DNA from: Martinezella lusitana
Lineage (GTDB): Bacteria > Pseudomonadota > Alphaproteobacteria > Rhizobiales > Rhizobiaceae
Length of the DNA stretch: 50,760 nucleotides
Assembly (NCBI RefSeq): GCF_016901135.1
Contig: NZ_JAFEVL010000019.1
Coordinates: 1-50,760 of the forward strand
Reading direction: 5' to 3'
Shown here: piece after piece, positions 35,125 to 43,534 of the stretch
How the letters are laid out: every line of letters starts with the position of its first letter
Position numbering within the stretch: the stretch's first letter is position 1
The notes under the pieces: generated by a model
What the model was told of the DNA's origin: nothing
Databases searched by the model: none
The model's input: only the letters and a program-made list of their open reading frames with translations
Program-made: the position numbers and the translations under genes

Positions 35125-35511
35125 CTATGGCCCCGTCGGCGATCCGGGTGCGCGCTTGCCGTGCCTTTGATCCAAGTACCACTCGAGGAGCCCATTCATG
35201 TAGGGGCAGACCTCTTGGACAAGGTCAGTACGAGCGTATTCCACGCGTGGCGGGATCTCAGCGAAGATCTTTCGCGATACCAATCCATCGTTCTCAAGGT
35301 CACGTAACCGCTGCGTCAGCATGTGCTGCGTGATACCAGGAATAGCACGCCTTAATTCGCCAAATCGGTGTGCCCGTTGGCTGAGTATCGACATGATTTC
35401 CAGTTTCCATTTTCCGGAGATCATGGCTAGAGCGCGGCGCATGTTTCGATTTTTGTCAGCGACTTGCGCGGGTGTCAGCCCCGCGGTGGTCTGAATTTCC
35501 ATACTATCCAT
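35125..35511 (-). CDS. HxlR-family transcriptional regulator
   Basis: 128 residues; winged helix of the HxlR type: ALAMISGKWKLEIMSIL, then RFGELRRAIPGITQHMLTQR, and LRDLENDGLVSRKIFAEIPP. The ATG at 35511 is chosen; a TTG just before and an ATG at 35502 are alternatives. It is divergent from a cupin gene across about 145 bp, which suggests that it controls that gene. HxlR proteins often sense redox or electrophiles, but the two conserved cysteines of redox-sensing members are not obvious here. Confidence 0.9.
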   Translation of the reverse strand: MDSMEIQTTAGLTPAQVADKNRNMRRALAMISGKWKLEIMSILSQRAHRFGELRRAIPGITQHMLTQRLRDLENDGLVSRKIFAEIPPRVEYARTDLVQEVCPYMNGLLEWYLDQRHGKRAPGSPTGP

Positions 35512-35657
35512 CAAAAATCCATCCTACTTGTTGGCCCGTGCAAGCATGTTTAGATGCAATTCGTGTTGATCGCCAGCTGTGCCCGCCCTCGCTCCAATTC
35601 GTCGCGTCCAAGCAGCCATCCGGCACGAACATCGAGCAGCTAACTGGAGAAATGAGT

Positions 35658-36164
35658 ATGACCATGAGACGCATAGTGACAGCCCACAACAAAGATGGCC
35701 GCGCGATAATCGTCAGCGACGTACAGTTGCCGCCCAATCCGGTATCGAACAGGGCCGACTGGTCCGTGTATGACGTGTGGGCGGCGGAAAACCCTCACTT
35801 CCCCGACGCCGGCGAGCGCCCAAATGTCAACTGGTTTTTCCCCCCGATCGGTGGCTTCCGCTACATGCACACGCTGATGGAACCCCAGACCCGGTCCGAG
35901 CATGCAACGCCGGCGCGCGAGGACGTCCTGACAAACAAAGGCGGCAAACATCGCACCGCCACGATAGACACGGTCTATGTCATCAAGGGAAGCTGCGTGT
36001 GTGAGCTGGACGACGGCGCCAGCATCCAGTTGAACGCGGGTGACACACTGATCCAGTGCGGCGCGGTCCACGCCTGGAGCAATCCGTTCGACGAGCAGTG
36101 CCATGTCTTGGTGGTGATGATTGGCGCGCAACATGACCTGGTAGAGCCGCCCGCTGGGGCTTGA
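35658..36164 (+). CDS. Cupin-domain protein
   Basis: 168 residues from the ATG at 35658, eight bases after CTGGAGAA (an ATG at 35652 is closer to that site). An N-terminal strand region (VQLPPNPVSNRADWSVYDVW) is followed by a C-terminal cupin with TVYVIKGSCVCELDDGASIQ and TLIQCGAVHAWSNP, the usual metal-site His being in VHAW. Related proteins are annotated only as cupins, some near dioxygenases. Regulated most likely by the divergent HxlR gene. Substrate unknown. Confidence 0.85.
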   Translation: MTMRRIVTAHNKDGRAIIVSDVQLPPNPVSNRADWSVYDVWAAENPHFPDAGERPNVNWFFPPIGGFRYMHTLMEPQTRSEHATPAREDVLTNKGGKHRTATIDTVYVIKGSCVCELDDGASIQLNAGDTLIQCGAVHAWSNPFDEQCHVLVVMIGAQHDLVEPPAGA

Positions 36165-36333
36165 GCGGGAATGCTTTCTTAATTGTAGAACACGGCCTTT
36201 TCGAGCATGACAGGTAACTCGTTCGGCATTTTTGCTTCGAAGAATGTTCCGCTGCGTAGGAACCGCGCAACCCATGTCACCTCATGGGTCACGCTAGAAA
36301 GATATGAATTCTGATATCTAAAGCACCGTACGA

Positions 36334-36625
36334 TCAACGGGGCGCATATCCTGACGCTTTGAGATAGTTCCAGCATTCGGTTCTATTGAAGAGATTGCAG
36401 ATAGAGCTAAAAGCATTGTACAGCGTATCGAAAATTCTTGCGCCAGCGGCGCGCAGGTGCGCCTTGATCTTGGAAAAAGCCATCTTGATGGAATAGAGAT
36501 CGGGGCTGTGGGACGGCAGTAACAGGAACCAGGCATTGTGTTCTTTAAGGCCTATGCCGCCCTGGTGCTCTTGTGAGCCGCAAGATTGTCGAGGATGACG
36601 ACGTCACCGGGTTCAAGTGATATGG
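36334..36625 (-). pseudogene. IS630-family transposase remnant (3' end)
   Basis: On the minus strand PGDVVILDNLAAHKST carries the second catalytic Asp region, then after a frameshift near 36555 comes WFLLLPSHSPDLYSIKMAFS and KIKAHLRAAGARIFDTLYNA, ending ECWNYLKASGYAP and a stop at 36334. The Glu that should lie in SPDLNPIE is replaced (SPDLYSIK), and the 5' two thirds are absent. No terminal repeats were found. It is a dead relic. Confidence 0.8.
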
Positions 36626-36816
36626 CAGCAGGGCGTTGAGATGGATGAGCGCGTTGGCGGAGCCTCCGATCGCTGAACTAACGCGGATGGTTGTAATAAC
36701 GTGGTAATGCAATATGTAGTTGCACATCTGCAGACCTACGACCCTTGCTAGTCGCCGAAGAAGGTACTCTGCGTCATTTTGGGGGCAGGCGGAAGCCGTT
36801 GATTGCCGCTGCCCGC

Positions 36817-37752
36817 TTATGGTGACCAAGTCCCCGTATCTCGGACAATCTGGCGGTACAGGTCCGTCCGAATATCGAGAACCCCTGGAGTCTGGATAAT
36901 AATCTCAACGGCTTTCTCAAACGCATCGCTGTCCTCAGCGAAGAATTCAAGTATAAATCCGTAGTCTCCCGTTGTTTCCGAAAAAAATGTAGCTCCCGGA
37001 AGTCGCGACAACACTTCGCGAATTTGCGCGATTGGGCCTGTTGTCTTGATACTCACCATCACTGCGGCGTGAAATCCAATAACAAACGGGTCGGGAAGGA
37101 CATGAAATCGCAAAGTCCCACTATCCACGAGAGTTAAGACGCGCTGCCGCGTCGCCGATAATGACAGGCCTACGCGTTCGCCGGCCATCGAATACGAGAT
37201 GCGGGCGTCTTGCTGGAACTGTTTCAATAGGCGAATGTCGAATTCATCCAACTTCGCAGTGCGCACTCTATCGATGCTGGGTCTTGGTACGCGGACTGGC
37301 GGAAAGTCAGCGTCGAAGTAATAGGGGACTGGTTCGAATTCCAAATATGCTTGCAGCGACGTCTCACGCACGCCAGGCGTTTGTCGGATCACTTCCTCGG
37401 TGAACCTCTGAAGCTCATGCACATCCGCAAAGTTTGCAGTCGCCAGAAGCGTCGTAGCGTCATCCACCACTGCCAACCAGTGAAATTCAGGATGAGTCAG
37501 CAACGACTTCAGCGTGCTGTCTCGCCCGCCGGCGACTGTTATGCGGAATCCAATGACCAGCGGCCGGCCAAAAGCAGATGGATCAACAATTGCCGTCACT
37601 TTAAGAGCGCCAGATCGCATAAGGCGGTCGAAGACCGCACGGACGACGTGCTGGGGTTCTCCAATCTTGGCGGCCATACTGGCTACCGAGCCCCGTGGAG
37701 ATGCCTGAAGCTCACAAGCGACCAAACGTTCGAGTGGGGACAGCAATCCCAC
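36817..37752 (-). CDS. Double Lrp/AsnC-family regulator
   Basis: 311 residues made of two Lrp/AsnC modules in tandem. The first has a helix-turn-helix near residues 8 to 45 (LERLVACELQASPRGSVASM) and a ligand-binding RAM domain; the second starts near residue 170 (LDEFDIRLLKQFQQDARISY) with its own RAM domain ending TDLYRQIVRDTG. The annotated GTG overlaps its ribosome site (ACGGAG), so a TTG at 37746, five bases after GGAGG, may be the real start. It is on the same strand as, and downstream of, the adenosine-deaminase/aminotransferase operon, whose regulator it may be. Confidence 0.88.
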   Translation of the reverse strand: MGLLSPLERLVACELQASPRGSVASMAAKIGEPQHVVRAVFDRLMRSGALKVTAIVDPSAFGRPLVIGFRITVAGGRDSTLKSLLTHPEFHWLAVVDDATTLLATANFADVHELQRFTEEVIRQTPGVRETSLQAYLEFEPVPYYFDADFPPVRVPRPSIDRVRTAKLDEFDIRLLKQFQQDARISYSMAGERVGLSLSATRQRVLTLVDSGTLRFHVLPDPFVIGFHAAVMVSIKTTGPIAQIREVLSRLPGATFFSETTGDYGFILEFFAEDSDAFEKAVEIIIQTPGVLDIRTDLYRQIVRDTGTWSP

Positions 37753-37767
37753 CTCCGTAAATTATTT

Positions 37768-37779
37768 TGCATATATGCA
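37768..37779. promoter_or_regulatory. Palindrome upstream of the Lrp-type gene
   Basis: TGCATATATGCA, a perfect 12-bp palindrome 16 bp upstream of the regulator start, in an A+T-rich promoter-like region. It could be an autoregulatory Lrp-type site. Confidence 0.5.
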
Positions 37780-37797
37780 CAGAAACAGCATAATGTG

Positions 37798-37809
37798 CAT
37801 CTGCAGATG
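37798..37809. promoter_or_regulatory. Second palindrome upstream of the Lrp-type gene
   Basis: CATCTGCAGATG, a perfect 12-bp palindrome, about 30 bp centre to centre from the TGCATATATGCA site, that is about three helical turns, as expected for multimeric Lrp binding. The sequence differs from the first, which weakens the link. Confidence 0.4.
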
Positions 37810-38238
37810 ATGTTTTTATTAAAATATGCGTCTGGTCAAGGTCGCAGAAACAGAGTGCGAACAAGATGGAGATGTGCGCGGCAAAGGAATCATATGTGAT
37901 TCGATTCTCCATCTCGCGATTGTTGGGTGCACCGTTAGCGCATCTCGCTACCAATGAAAACACGCGACTTCACCAAGCAGCATGTGCCGAACGCTCTGGA
38001 AGGTAATGTGGTCTCTTCTCTACAAGTTTCTACGATCTCATTATCGTGGATATCCTTATTCTGACCTCGCAAATGGCAACCCATTTGCTGAAGCAAGGGC
38101 GAAAGTCTCTGCGCGCATCTACCAGGACACCATTCCTGGCCGTCAACGCGACAAGCGGATCATTGTCCTGAAATAGCGGGTCTGCACCGCAGCGGTCATC
38201 GCACCTTGGAATCCCCGAGTGCGATGTCCGCGGCAAGG

Positions 38239-38625
38239 TCACTTATCGTACATGTGGTAGAGTTTTGCGATCACCTTCCACCGTCCGTCGAGCTTCATGA
38301 GCGAATGGAAGTCGGTGAAATCGCCGCCCTGTGCATCCTTTTCCATGGTCACTTTCACAACAGCCGTGGTGGTTGTTATGTCGAGAACGTCAATGTGCGC
38401 GCTGACGTCTTTGGCAGGACCATAGCGTTCGACGAAGGTGTAGAGGTTGTCGATGGGACCCTCGAGAAGTCCGCCCGGGCTGAAGCCGTACATGACGGCA
38501 TTCTTGTAAAAAGCAGACTTCAGCTTCTCGATGCTGCCAACACGCAGCCCCTCGACATAGCCTTCGACCGTCGCCACGACGTCTTCATAGTCTCTTACAG
38601 AGCTTATGTTCTTGTTGAACCGCAT
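38239..38625 (-). CDS. NTF2-like / putative lumazine-binding family protein
   Basis: 128 residues from the ATG at 38625, which has a strong AAAGGAGAAT ribosome site. The SnoaL/NTF2-type fold is seen in VVATVEGYVEGLRVGSIEKL, then AFYKNAVMYGF, and the end DFHSLMKLDGRWKVIAKLYH. Such small cone-shaped proteins act as isomerases, hydrolases or ligand carriers. It is the last gene of the leftward operon, 149 bp after the deaminase-like gene. Confidence 0.82.
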   Translation of the reverse strand: MRFNKNISSVRDYEDVVATVEGYVEGLRVGSIEKLKSAFYKNAVMYGFSPGGLLEGPIDNLYTFVERYGPAKDVSAHIDVLDITTTTAVVKVTMEKDAQGGDFTDFHSLMKLDGRWKVIAKLYHMYDK

Positions 38626-38774
38626 GGTTATTCTCCTTTCAGGTTGGCGCGAATTCGTGCGTATCGGCGCGCTCGAAATCCTGGGCGAGTTAGGGACGAC
38701 AGGTTCCCGCACTCTCGATTGCAGTCTTGTTGTAGTCGTTGGTACGTTGGAGGCAGGAGGCTCATTTTTGAGCG

Positions 38775-39815
38775 TTAAGGAAGGCTGTCTTCGCTGCTGC
38801 GATCTGTGACTAGGTCGAGCCCCAAATCGCGAACCTCATTTTTCAGTTGCGCAAGAAGCATCTGCCGTTCGCCTTCGGGCAGCCAACTTGCCTCGGCGGC
38901 GTCAATGATGCGATCCCAGACGGTCTGCAGACCCCAGCCCAAATGGCGGGCGGCAAGAACGTGCTCTTTGCCAATGTCGGTGTGGAAGATCTGGGGATCA
39001 TCCGTGTTGATCGATACCGACAGGCCTGCATCGACCATCGCCTTGATCGGCGAGTTTTCCGGATCTGTCGCGAAATACCCACTAGCAAGGGTCCAGCAAG
39101 CGGTGAAATGCACGCGATCGCGAACAAGGCGGTCGAGCAACTCCTTGTCCTCAACGATGTAATAGCCGTGATCGATGCGCTGGCACCCAAGAACGTCGAT
39201 CACTTCTCCATTGTCGTGGACAGGGACGCCCGCATGAGCGGTTCGGTGAAGTCCGTGACGACGGGCGAGGTCAAAGGCCGGCTTGAATTCGCTGGCACGG
39301 AAATAAGGATTGCCATCCAGGCCGATCCCCAACATACGTTCGCAAGGATTATCGATAATGTCCTGAACAAGCTTCATGGCCACATCAAGCGACTGCTCGC
39401 GGTTGATGGCGGCAATCATGCGGCTTTTGACGCCTGTTTCGGCTTCGGCTCTCTTGATCCCGTCCAGCAGGCCATCAAGCATTTGAGGGTAACTCATGCG
39501 TTTATGCATGGTGGGCTGAAAGAAAATTTCGGAATAGCGAACATTTCCGGCAGCCACTTGATCGCATAGAACCTCGTAGATTGCTCTGCTGCAGTCTTCG
39601 GGCGTGGCCATGGCCTCGCAAACGCCGAAGAACTGCTTGAAGAATTCATCCTGTTCGTATCTGCCGGAATAGAAGGCCGACGGGTCATCGGCGTGCAATC
39701 TGACGCCGTTCTTTTGCCCAAACGCCAATACGGTTTCGGCGCGGACCGAACCTTCGAGATGCGAATGCAGCTCGATCTTGGGCAGGGAATTGATTTGTTG
39801 CTCGATATTGGTCAT
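38775..39815 (-). CDS. Adenosine-deaminase-like amidohydrolase with an altered active site
   Basis: 346 residues, the usual length of adenosine deaminase. Metal ligands are present: KIELHSHLEGS at residue 13, the His of RTAHAG near 200, and SINTDDPQIF near 280. The canonical HAGE, whose Glu is the proton donor in adenosine deaminase, here reads HAGV; RIGHG reads RIDHG; and the CPxSN substrate segment reads CWTLASG. So it may deaminate a different compound or do something else. The start follows GAGGAAGTC. It lies 19 bp downstream of the class III aminotransferase gene. Confidence 0.82.
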   Translation of the reverse strand: MTNIEQQINSLPKIELHSHLEGSVRAETVLAFGQKNGVRLHADDPSAFYSGRYEQDEFFKQFFGVCEAMATPEDCSRAIYEVLCDQVAAGNVRYSEIFFQPTMHKRMSYPQMLDGLLDGIKRAEAETGVKSRMIAAINREQSLDVAMKLVQDIIDNPCERMLGIGLDGNPYFRASEFKPAFDLARRHGLHRTAHAGVPVHDNGEVIDVLGCQRIDHGYYIVEDKELLDRLVRDRVHFTACWTLASGYFATDPENSPIKAMVDAGLSVSINTDDPQIFHTDIGKEHVLAARHLGWGLQTVWDRIIDAAEASWLPEGERQMLLAQLKNEVRDLGLDLVTDRSSEDSLP

Positions 39816-39833
39816 TTGCTTGACTTCCTCATC

Positions 39834-41216
39834 TTAAACAGTCGCGACGATGCCCCGATCCCGAAGTTCTCGAAGAACGGCAGCATAAGCGCTTACGGTT
39901 TGGTCGAGTTCCGACGGCCCATGGACCGACGAGGTGAAGCCCCCGTTGAAGATCGTATTGAAGACGCCGTTGTTGCACAGGCCGCAGTAGAGGGCTTCGA
40001 CCATCTCAAGCGGTGCGTTCGACAGTATCGAGGGCGAGACGGCGTCATAGTCGGGCCGGCCCGGAACGACAGCGAGCGGATCTGCCTCGTTGGGGTGCAA
40101 ATAGACCCAATAGGTAGAGGAGGGGCCATAGGCGAAGCCAGCGATCGAGAGGGCGGCCATCAGTTTGTTCAGCTCGGATTTCAGGTCGGTTGCAAAGGCT
40201 TCCGCGCGACGCTGCGGCTCACCATCAGAGATGGCGTCAATCATGGCGATGGCGGCGGTAGCGACGACGGGATGGCCGTTATAAGTTCCGGAGTGGCTAA
40301 CCGGGGACCTAACCCCGTGCGCAAGCTGGTCCATGATCGCGGCCTTGCCGGCAACAGCCGAACCGGGAAAACCGCCCGTCGCAATCTTGCCCAACAGCGT
40401 CAGGTCCGGGTCGAGATTGAGCAGCGCTTGAATGCCGCCGGGTGACCAGCGGAAACCGGTGACATTCTCATCGCAGATGAACGGCACATTTTCGGCGCGG
40501 GCCAGCGCACGCAATTCCAGCAGCCTGTCGTGAGAGAGCGGGTTCATCCCCATACCCGCGCCCGAAGGCTCGACAATCATCCCGGCAATGTCGCCTCCCG
40601 CGAGCCGTTGTCTGACGGCCTCAAGGTCACCGTCCAAAGAGGCGGTAACGATTAGATCGCCCTGGCTTGCAGGGACGCCGCACGGAATGGGAGCGCCTTC
40701 AAGATATCCGATCGCGGAATGGTCATGCCAGCCATGATAGGCGCGGCCGAACCGCAGGATACGATCCTTGCCGCTGTAGCCGCGCACTAGGCGGAAGGCG
40801 AGCGTGGTTGAATCACTGCCCGAGCCCGTAAACCGCACGAGATCCGCCGAAGGATAAAGCTTCTTGATACGCTCGGCCCAGATCACTTCGAGCTCGTTGT
40901 TGGTTGCCCCACCCAGGCGCGGATCATAGGAAGCAATTGCCTCCAGAACGCGCGGATCACCGTGGCCGATAATGGCGGAGGCTCCATTGAGGGCATAGTC
41001 CACATATTCCAGGCCATCGACGTCGCGCATGCGAGCGCCTTGGCCACCCTGCCAGTAAAGCGGGATCGGGACAGAGGCGCGATAATTGTGGCTCGTTCCC
41101 CCTGCCAGCGTTTTTCGGGCACGCTCGTACATGGCCTGCGAAGCAGGGTGCTTGCGGAGATAGTCGCACTTCATTTCGTCCAGCGATGCAAGCGAGGTAG
41201 AACTAAGCTGGGTCAT
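39834..41216 (-). CDS. Class III aminotransferase (glutamate-1-semialdehyde aminomutase-like)
   Basis: 460 residues. PLP-fold type I: LEYVDYALNGASAIIGHGDP at the start, VRFTGSGSDSTTLAFRLVRG, YHGWHD, the Asp in PFICDENVTGFR, and the PLP lysine in LGKIATGGFPGSAVAG. It is like HemL but in a catabolic operon, so it more likely transaminates or isomerises an amino compound taken up by the ABC importer. The start follows AGAGGACAG. The deaminase-like gene follows closely. Confidence 0.9.
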   Translation of the reverse strand: MTQLSSTSLASLDEMKCDYLRKHPASQAMYERARKTLAGGTSHNYRASVPIPLYWQGGQGARMRDVDGLEYVDYALNGASAIIGHGDPRVLEAIASYDPRLGGATNNELEVIWAERIKKLYPSADLVRFTGSGSDSTTLAFRLVRGYSGKDRILRFGRAYHGWHDHSAIGYLEGAPIPCGVPASQGDLIVTASLDGDLEAVRQRLAGGDIAGMIVEPSGAGMGMNPLSHDRLLELRALARAENVPFICDENVTGFRWSPGGIQALLNLDPDLTLLGKIATGGFPGSAVAGKAAIMDQLAHGVRSPVSHSGTYNGHPVVATAAIAMIDAISDGEPQRRAEAFATDLKSELNKLMAALSIAGFAYGPSSTYWVYLHPNEADPLAVVPGRPDYDAVSPSILSNAPLEMVEALYCGLCNNGVFNTIFNGGFTSSVHGPSELDQTVSAYAAVLRELRDRGIVATV

Positions 41217-41409
41217 GCAGCTGTCCTCTGGGTGATTGTGGCAAGGCTGCTATGGCAACGATGCATCATCTTTGAATTCCTTCTCGTTGGAGAATTTTTG
41301 CGCAGCACTCCTCGAGCGGCAAATGCCACTTGAAATAAAATACTGCATTTTCAGCTGGTTAACGCCGTGTCGGCTGACGCTTAGGTCGTCACAGCAATTG
41401 CCTTGCGCC

Positions 41410-42378
41410 CTACCATTCAGGTTTGTATTGGTCGACGTTTTCCATTGTCACTGCCCCCGCAATGTTGCCAACCGCATACGCATCGATGCCATTGGGCTCA
41501 ATTGGCTCGCCGTTGATGGCTTTCAAAGCCATCTCACCTTCAATGCGCGATACTGTGAAGGGGAGGACGGAAAACGTCGCGAACAGCTCGCCGCTCTTGA
41601 CCGCGGTGGCGCCAGCTTTCGTGCCGCCTTGCGCGATCTCCTTAATCTGATCCTGCATCCCCAGGCTCTTGATTACCTGCAACCCGGCCATTGCTGTGGG
41701 ATCGGCCACGAAGGTCACGATATTTACATCCGGATGCGCGACGAGCAGATCGCGCAGTTTCGCGGTCGTCTGGGCCGGATCGTATTGAGATTCATAAATC
41801 GCGACGATCTCAACGTTCGTGCCTTCGGCTTTTTTCTTTATGTAGTCGATCTGGCCCTTGAATAGCGGGTCCGATATATAACTCACCTCGATCAATATTT
41901 TGCAGCTTTCATGCCCTTCGCAGATTTTTGCGATCAGGTTCCATGTGTATTCTCCCGCTGTTGCCGGTCGCCAAATGGCCGAACCGAAGACACCTTCGAC
42001 CTGGGGCTTCAGCTCATCGGGATCCTTTCCGATGCTGGTGCCGTCGACGATCAGCGGAATTCCAGCTGCGTGCGCAGCCTTTGCGCAAGGGATTGAAGTG
42101 GCGTTGTCCAACGGAGTAATAACAATCGCATCATAGCGCTGTGAGGTGATCGCATCCTGGCACTGACGCAATTGAGCTGTGGGATCGAACTCAGGATTGA
42201 AGATCGTGATCTCCCCGCCGGAGCCCTCCTCGAGTCCCTGTTTTTGTGCGGGTGTGTATGTTGCGTCGACCACGCCTGCCAGAAACGCGATACGGGGCGC
42301 TTTCTTTTTGGGTTGATCGGCAAATGCAGCGCTTCCGAACGCGACCGCAAGGGCTAATGCTGTGGCGAGAGACTTCAT
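41410..42378 (-). CDS. Sugar ABC transporter substrate-binding protein (RbsB-like)
   Basis: 322 residues from the ATG at 42378, preceded by AGAAGGAA; further upstream codons are in frame but lack a site. Signal peptide SLATALALAVAFGSAAFA, then RIAFLAGVVDATYTPAQKQG and the long type 4 binding fold (AITSQRYDAIVITPLDNATS; DGTSIGKDP). It supplies ligand to the permease/ATPase genes upstream in the operon. The ligand is unknown; the downstream enzymes suggest an amino sugar or nucleoside-like compound. Confidence 0.92.
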   Translation of the reverse strand: MKSLATALALAVAFGSAAFADQPKKKAPRIAFLAGVVDATYTPAQKQGLEEGSGGEITIFNPEFDPTAQLRQCQDAITSQRYDAIVITPLDNATSIPCAKAAHAAGIPLIVDGTSIGKDPDELKPQVEGVFGSAIWRPATAGEYTWNLIAKICEGHESCKILIEVSYISDPLFKGQIDYIKKKAEGTNVEIVAIYESQYDPAQTTAKLRDLLVAHPDVNIVTFVADPTAMAGLQVIKSLGMQDQIKEIAQGGTKAGATAVKSGELFATFSVLPFTVSRIEGEMALKAINGEPIEPNGIDAYAVGNIAGAVTMENVDQYKPEW

Positions 42379-42515
42379 GCGCGGTTCCTTCTGGTTGGAC
42401 AAGTTGTACCGAACTTCAAGGCAACAGCTCCGGCCCTCCAAGGTTACGAGCCCTTCTTATTGTGCCTTCGAATTTCGAGGTTTATTCATATCGTTGCAGA
42501 TGCTTGCCGGCGCGC

Positions 42516-43523
42516 TTACCTCCTCGCCCAGACATCGATTGCCACTGCGATAAGGATAAGGACCCCAGTCATCATCTGCTGATACAGAGGATCTATACCG
42601 TTGAGGTTGAACCCGTTGGAAACGCCGGCGAGGATGAACACACCCGCGAGGATTCGCCAGATAGCGCCGTCGCCTCCCCGCATTGAAACTCCACCGACAA
42701 GAATGGCGGCGAGGGCGGAAAAGACGACGCTGTTGGCGAGGCCGCTGCTGCTACCCACCGCGAGCGAACGGCTGGCGACGACTATTCCAGCCAGTCCCGC
42801 TGAAAATCCCGACAGCATGTAGGCCCAAGCGCGTGTCCAATCGACAGAAACACCTGACAGCTTTGCAGCCTCCTCATTGTCTCCGGCAGCTAGAAGATGG
42901 CGTCCGAAGATCGTCCGGTTGAGCAGAAATGCGCAGACGGCAGCAAAGGCGGCGAAGATAATGATCGAGACATTGATGCCGAGTATATCAGCTGAAAGCA
43001 CTGAGAATGCCGGGTCCTTTATATAGGTAAACCCACCGCCACTTATCGCAATCGCTGCCCCACCGTAGAATATCGATGTCCCGAGAGTCCCCACGAACGA
43101 GTTGATTTTTCCAACCGTGCAAATCAATGCATTGACACCGCCGAGCGCGACGCCGGCCAGGATTCCGGCAACGATGCCAAATTCAGCACCGAATGCGTTT
43201 GAGACCTTTGCTGCGACTATTGCTGACAAGACGTAAATTGCTCCTGCTGCAAGGTCGAAGCCACCACCCATGATGACCAGACCTCCGGAGCAGGCGATAA
43301 GCCCGACAGCAACGGATTGAGCCAGGACGTTCTCAAGGTTCCTAGAGGTCAGAAACACGTCTGATGTCAGTGCCAACACAATGAAGAGGCCAACAAGGAA
43401 AGCGAGGATTGAAAAGTCCTGCATCCGCTCGATTTTACGTTGCCTTCGCCCATTCGCCGCTCCGGGTACCAGGGAAGGGTCCTTGGCCAGGGAGGGTGAT
43501 TGTGAGGGTCTACTTAAGCTCAT
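42516..43523 (-). CDS. Sugar ABC transporter permease (RbsC-like)
   Basis: 335 residues from the ATG at 43523 (seven bases after AGAGGAA); ATG and other codons at 43529 and 43538 are alternatives. Eight or more hydrophobic segments, with GLIACSGGLVIMGGGFDLAA and ISGGGFTYI in the positions typical of ribose-type permeases. It starts 11 bp after the ATPase stop. A 137-bp gap separates it from the binding protein. Confidence 0.92.
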   Translation of the reverse strand: MSLSRPSQSPSLAKDPSLVPGAANGRRQRKIERMQDFSILAFLVGLFIVLALTSDVFLTSRNLENVLAQSVAVGLIACSGGLVIMGGGFDLAAGAIYVLSAIVAAKVSNAFGAEFGIVAGILAGVALGGVNALICTVGKINSFVGTLGTSIFYGGAAIAISGGGFTYIKDPAFSVLSADILGINVSIIIFAAFAAVCAFLLNRTIFGRHLLAAGDNEEAAKLSGVSVDWTRAWAYMLSGFSAGLAGIVVASRSLAVGSSSGLANSVVFSALAAILVGGVSMRGGDGAIWRILAGVFILAGVSNGFNLNGIDPLYQQMMTGVLILIAVAIDVWARR

Positions 43524-43534
43524 GCTCATTCCTC

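Larger units (their letters stand above)
37753..38238. other. Intergenic stretch without a supported gene
   Basis: About 485 bp. The left 100 bp hold two palindromes and an A+T-rich promoter region for the Lrp gene. A 64-codon frame at 37982-38176 on the plus strand has no recognisable features or ribosome site. The rest shows nothing. Confidence 0.45.

Noticed and set aside
37982..38176. 64-codon frame in the gap right of the Lrp gene
   Set aside because: No ribosome site, no recognisable composition or motif.
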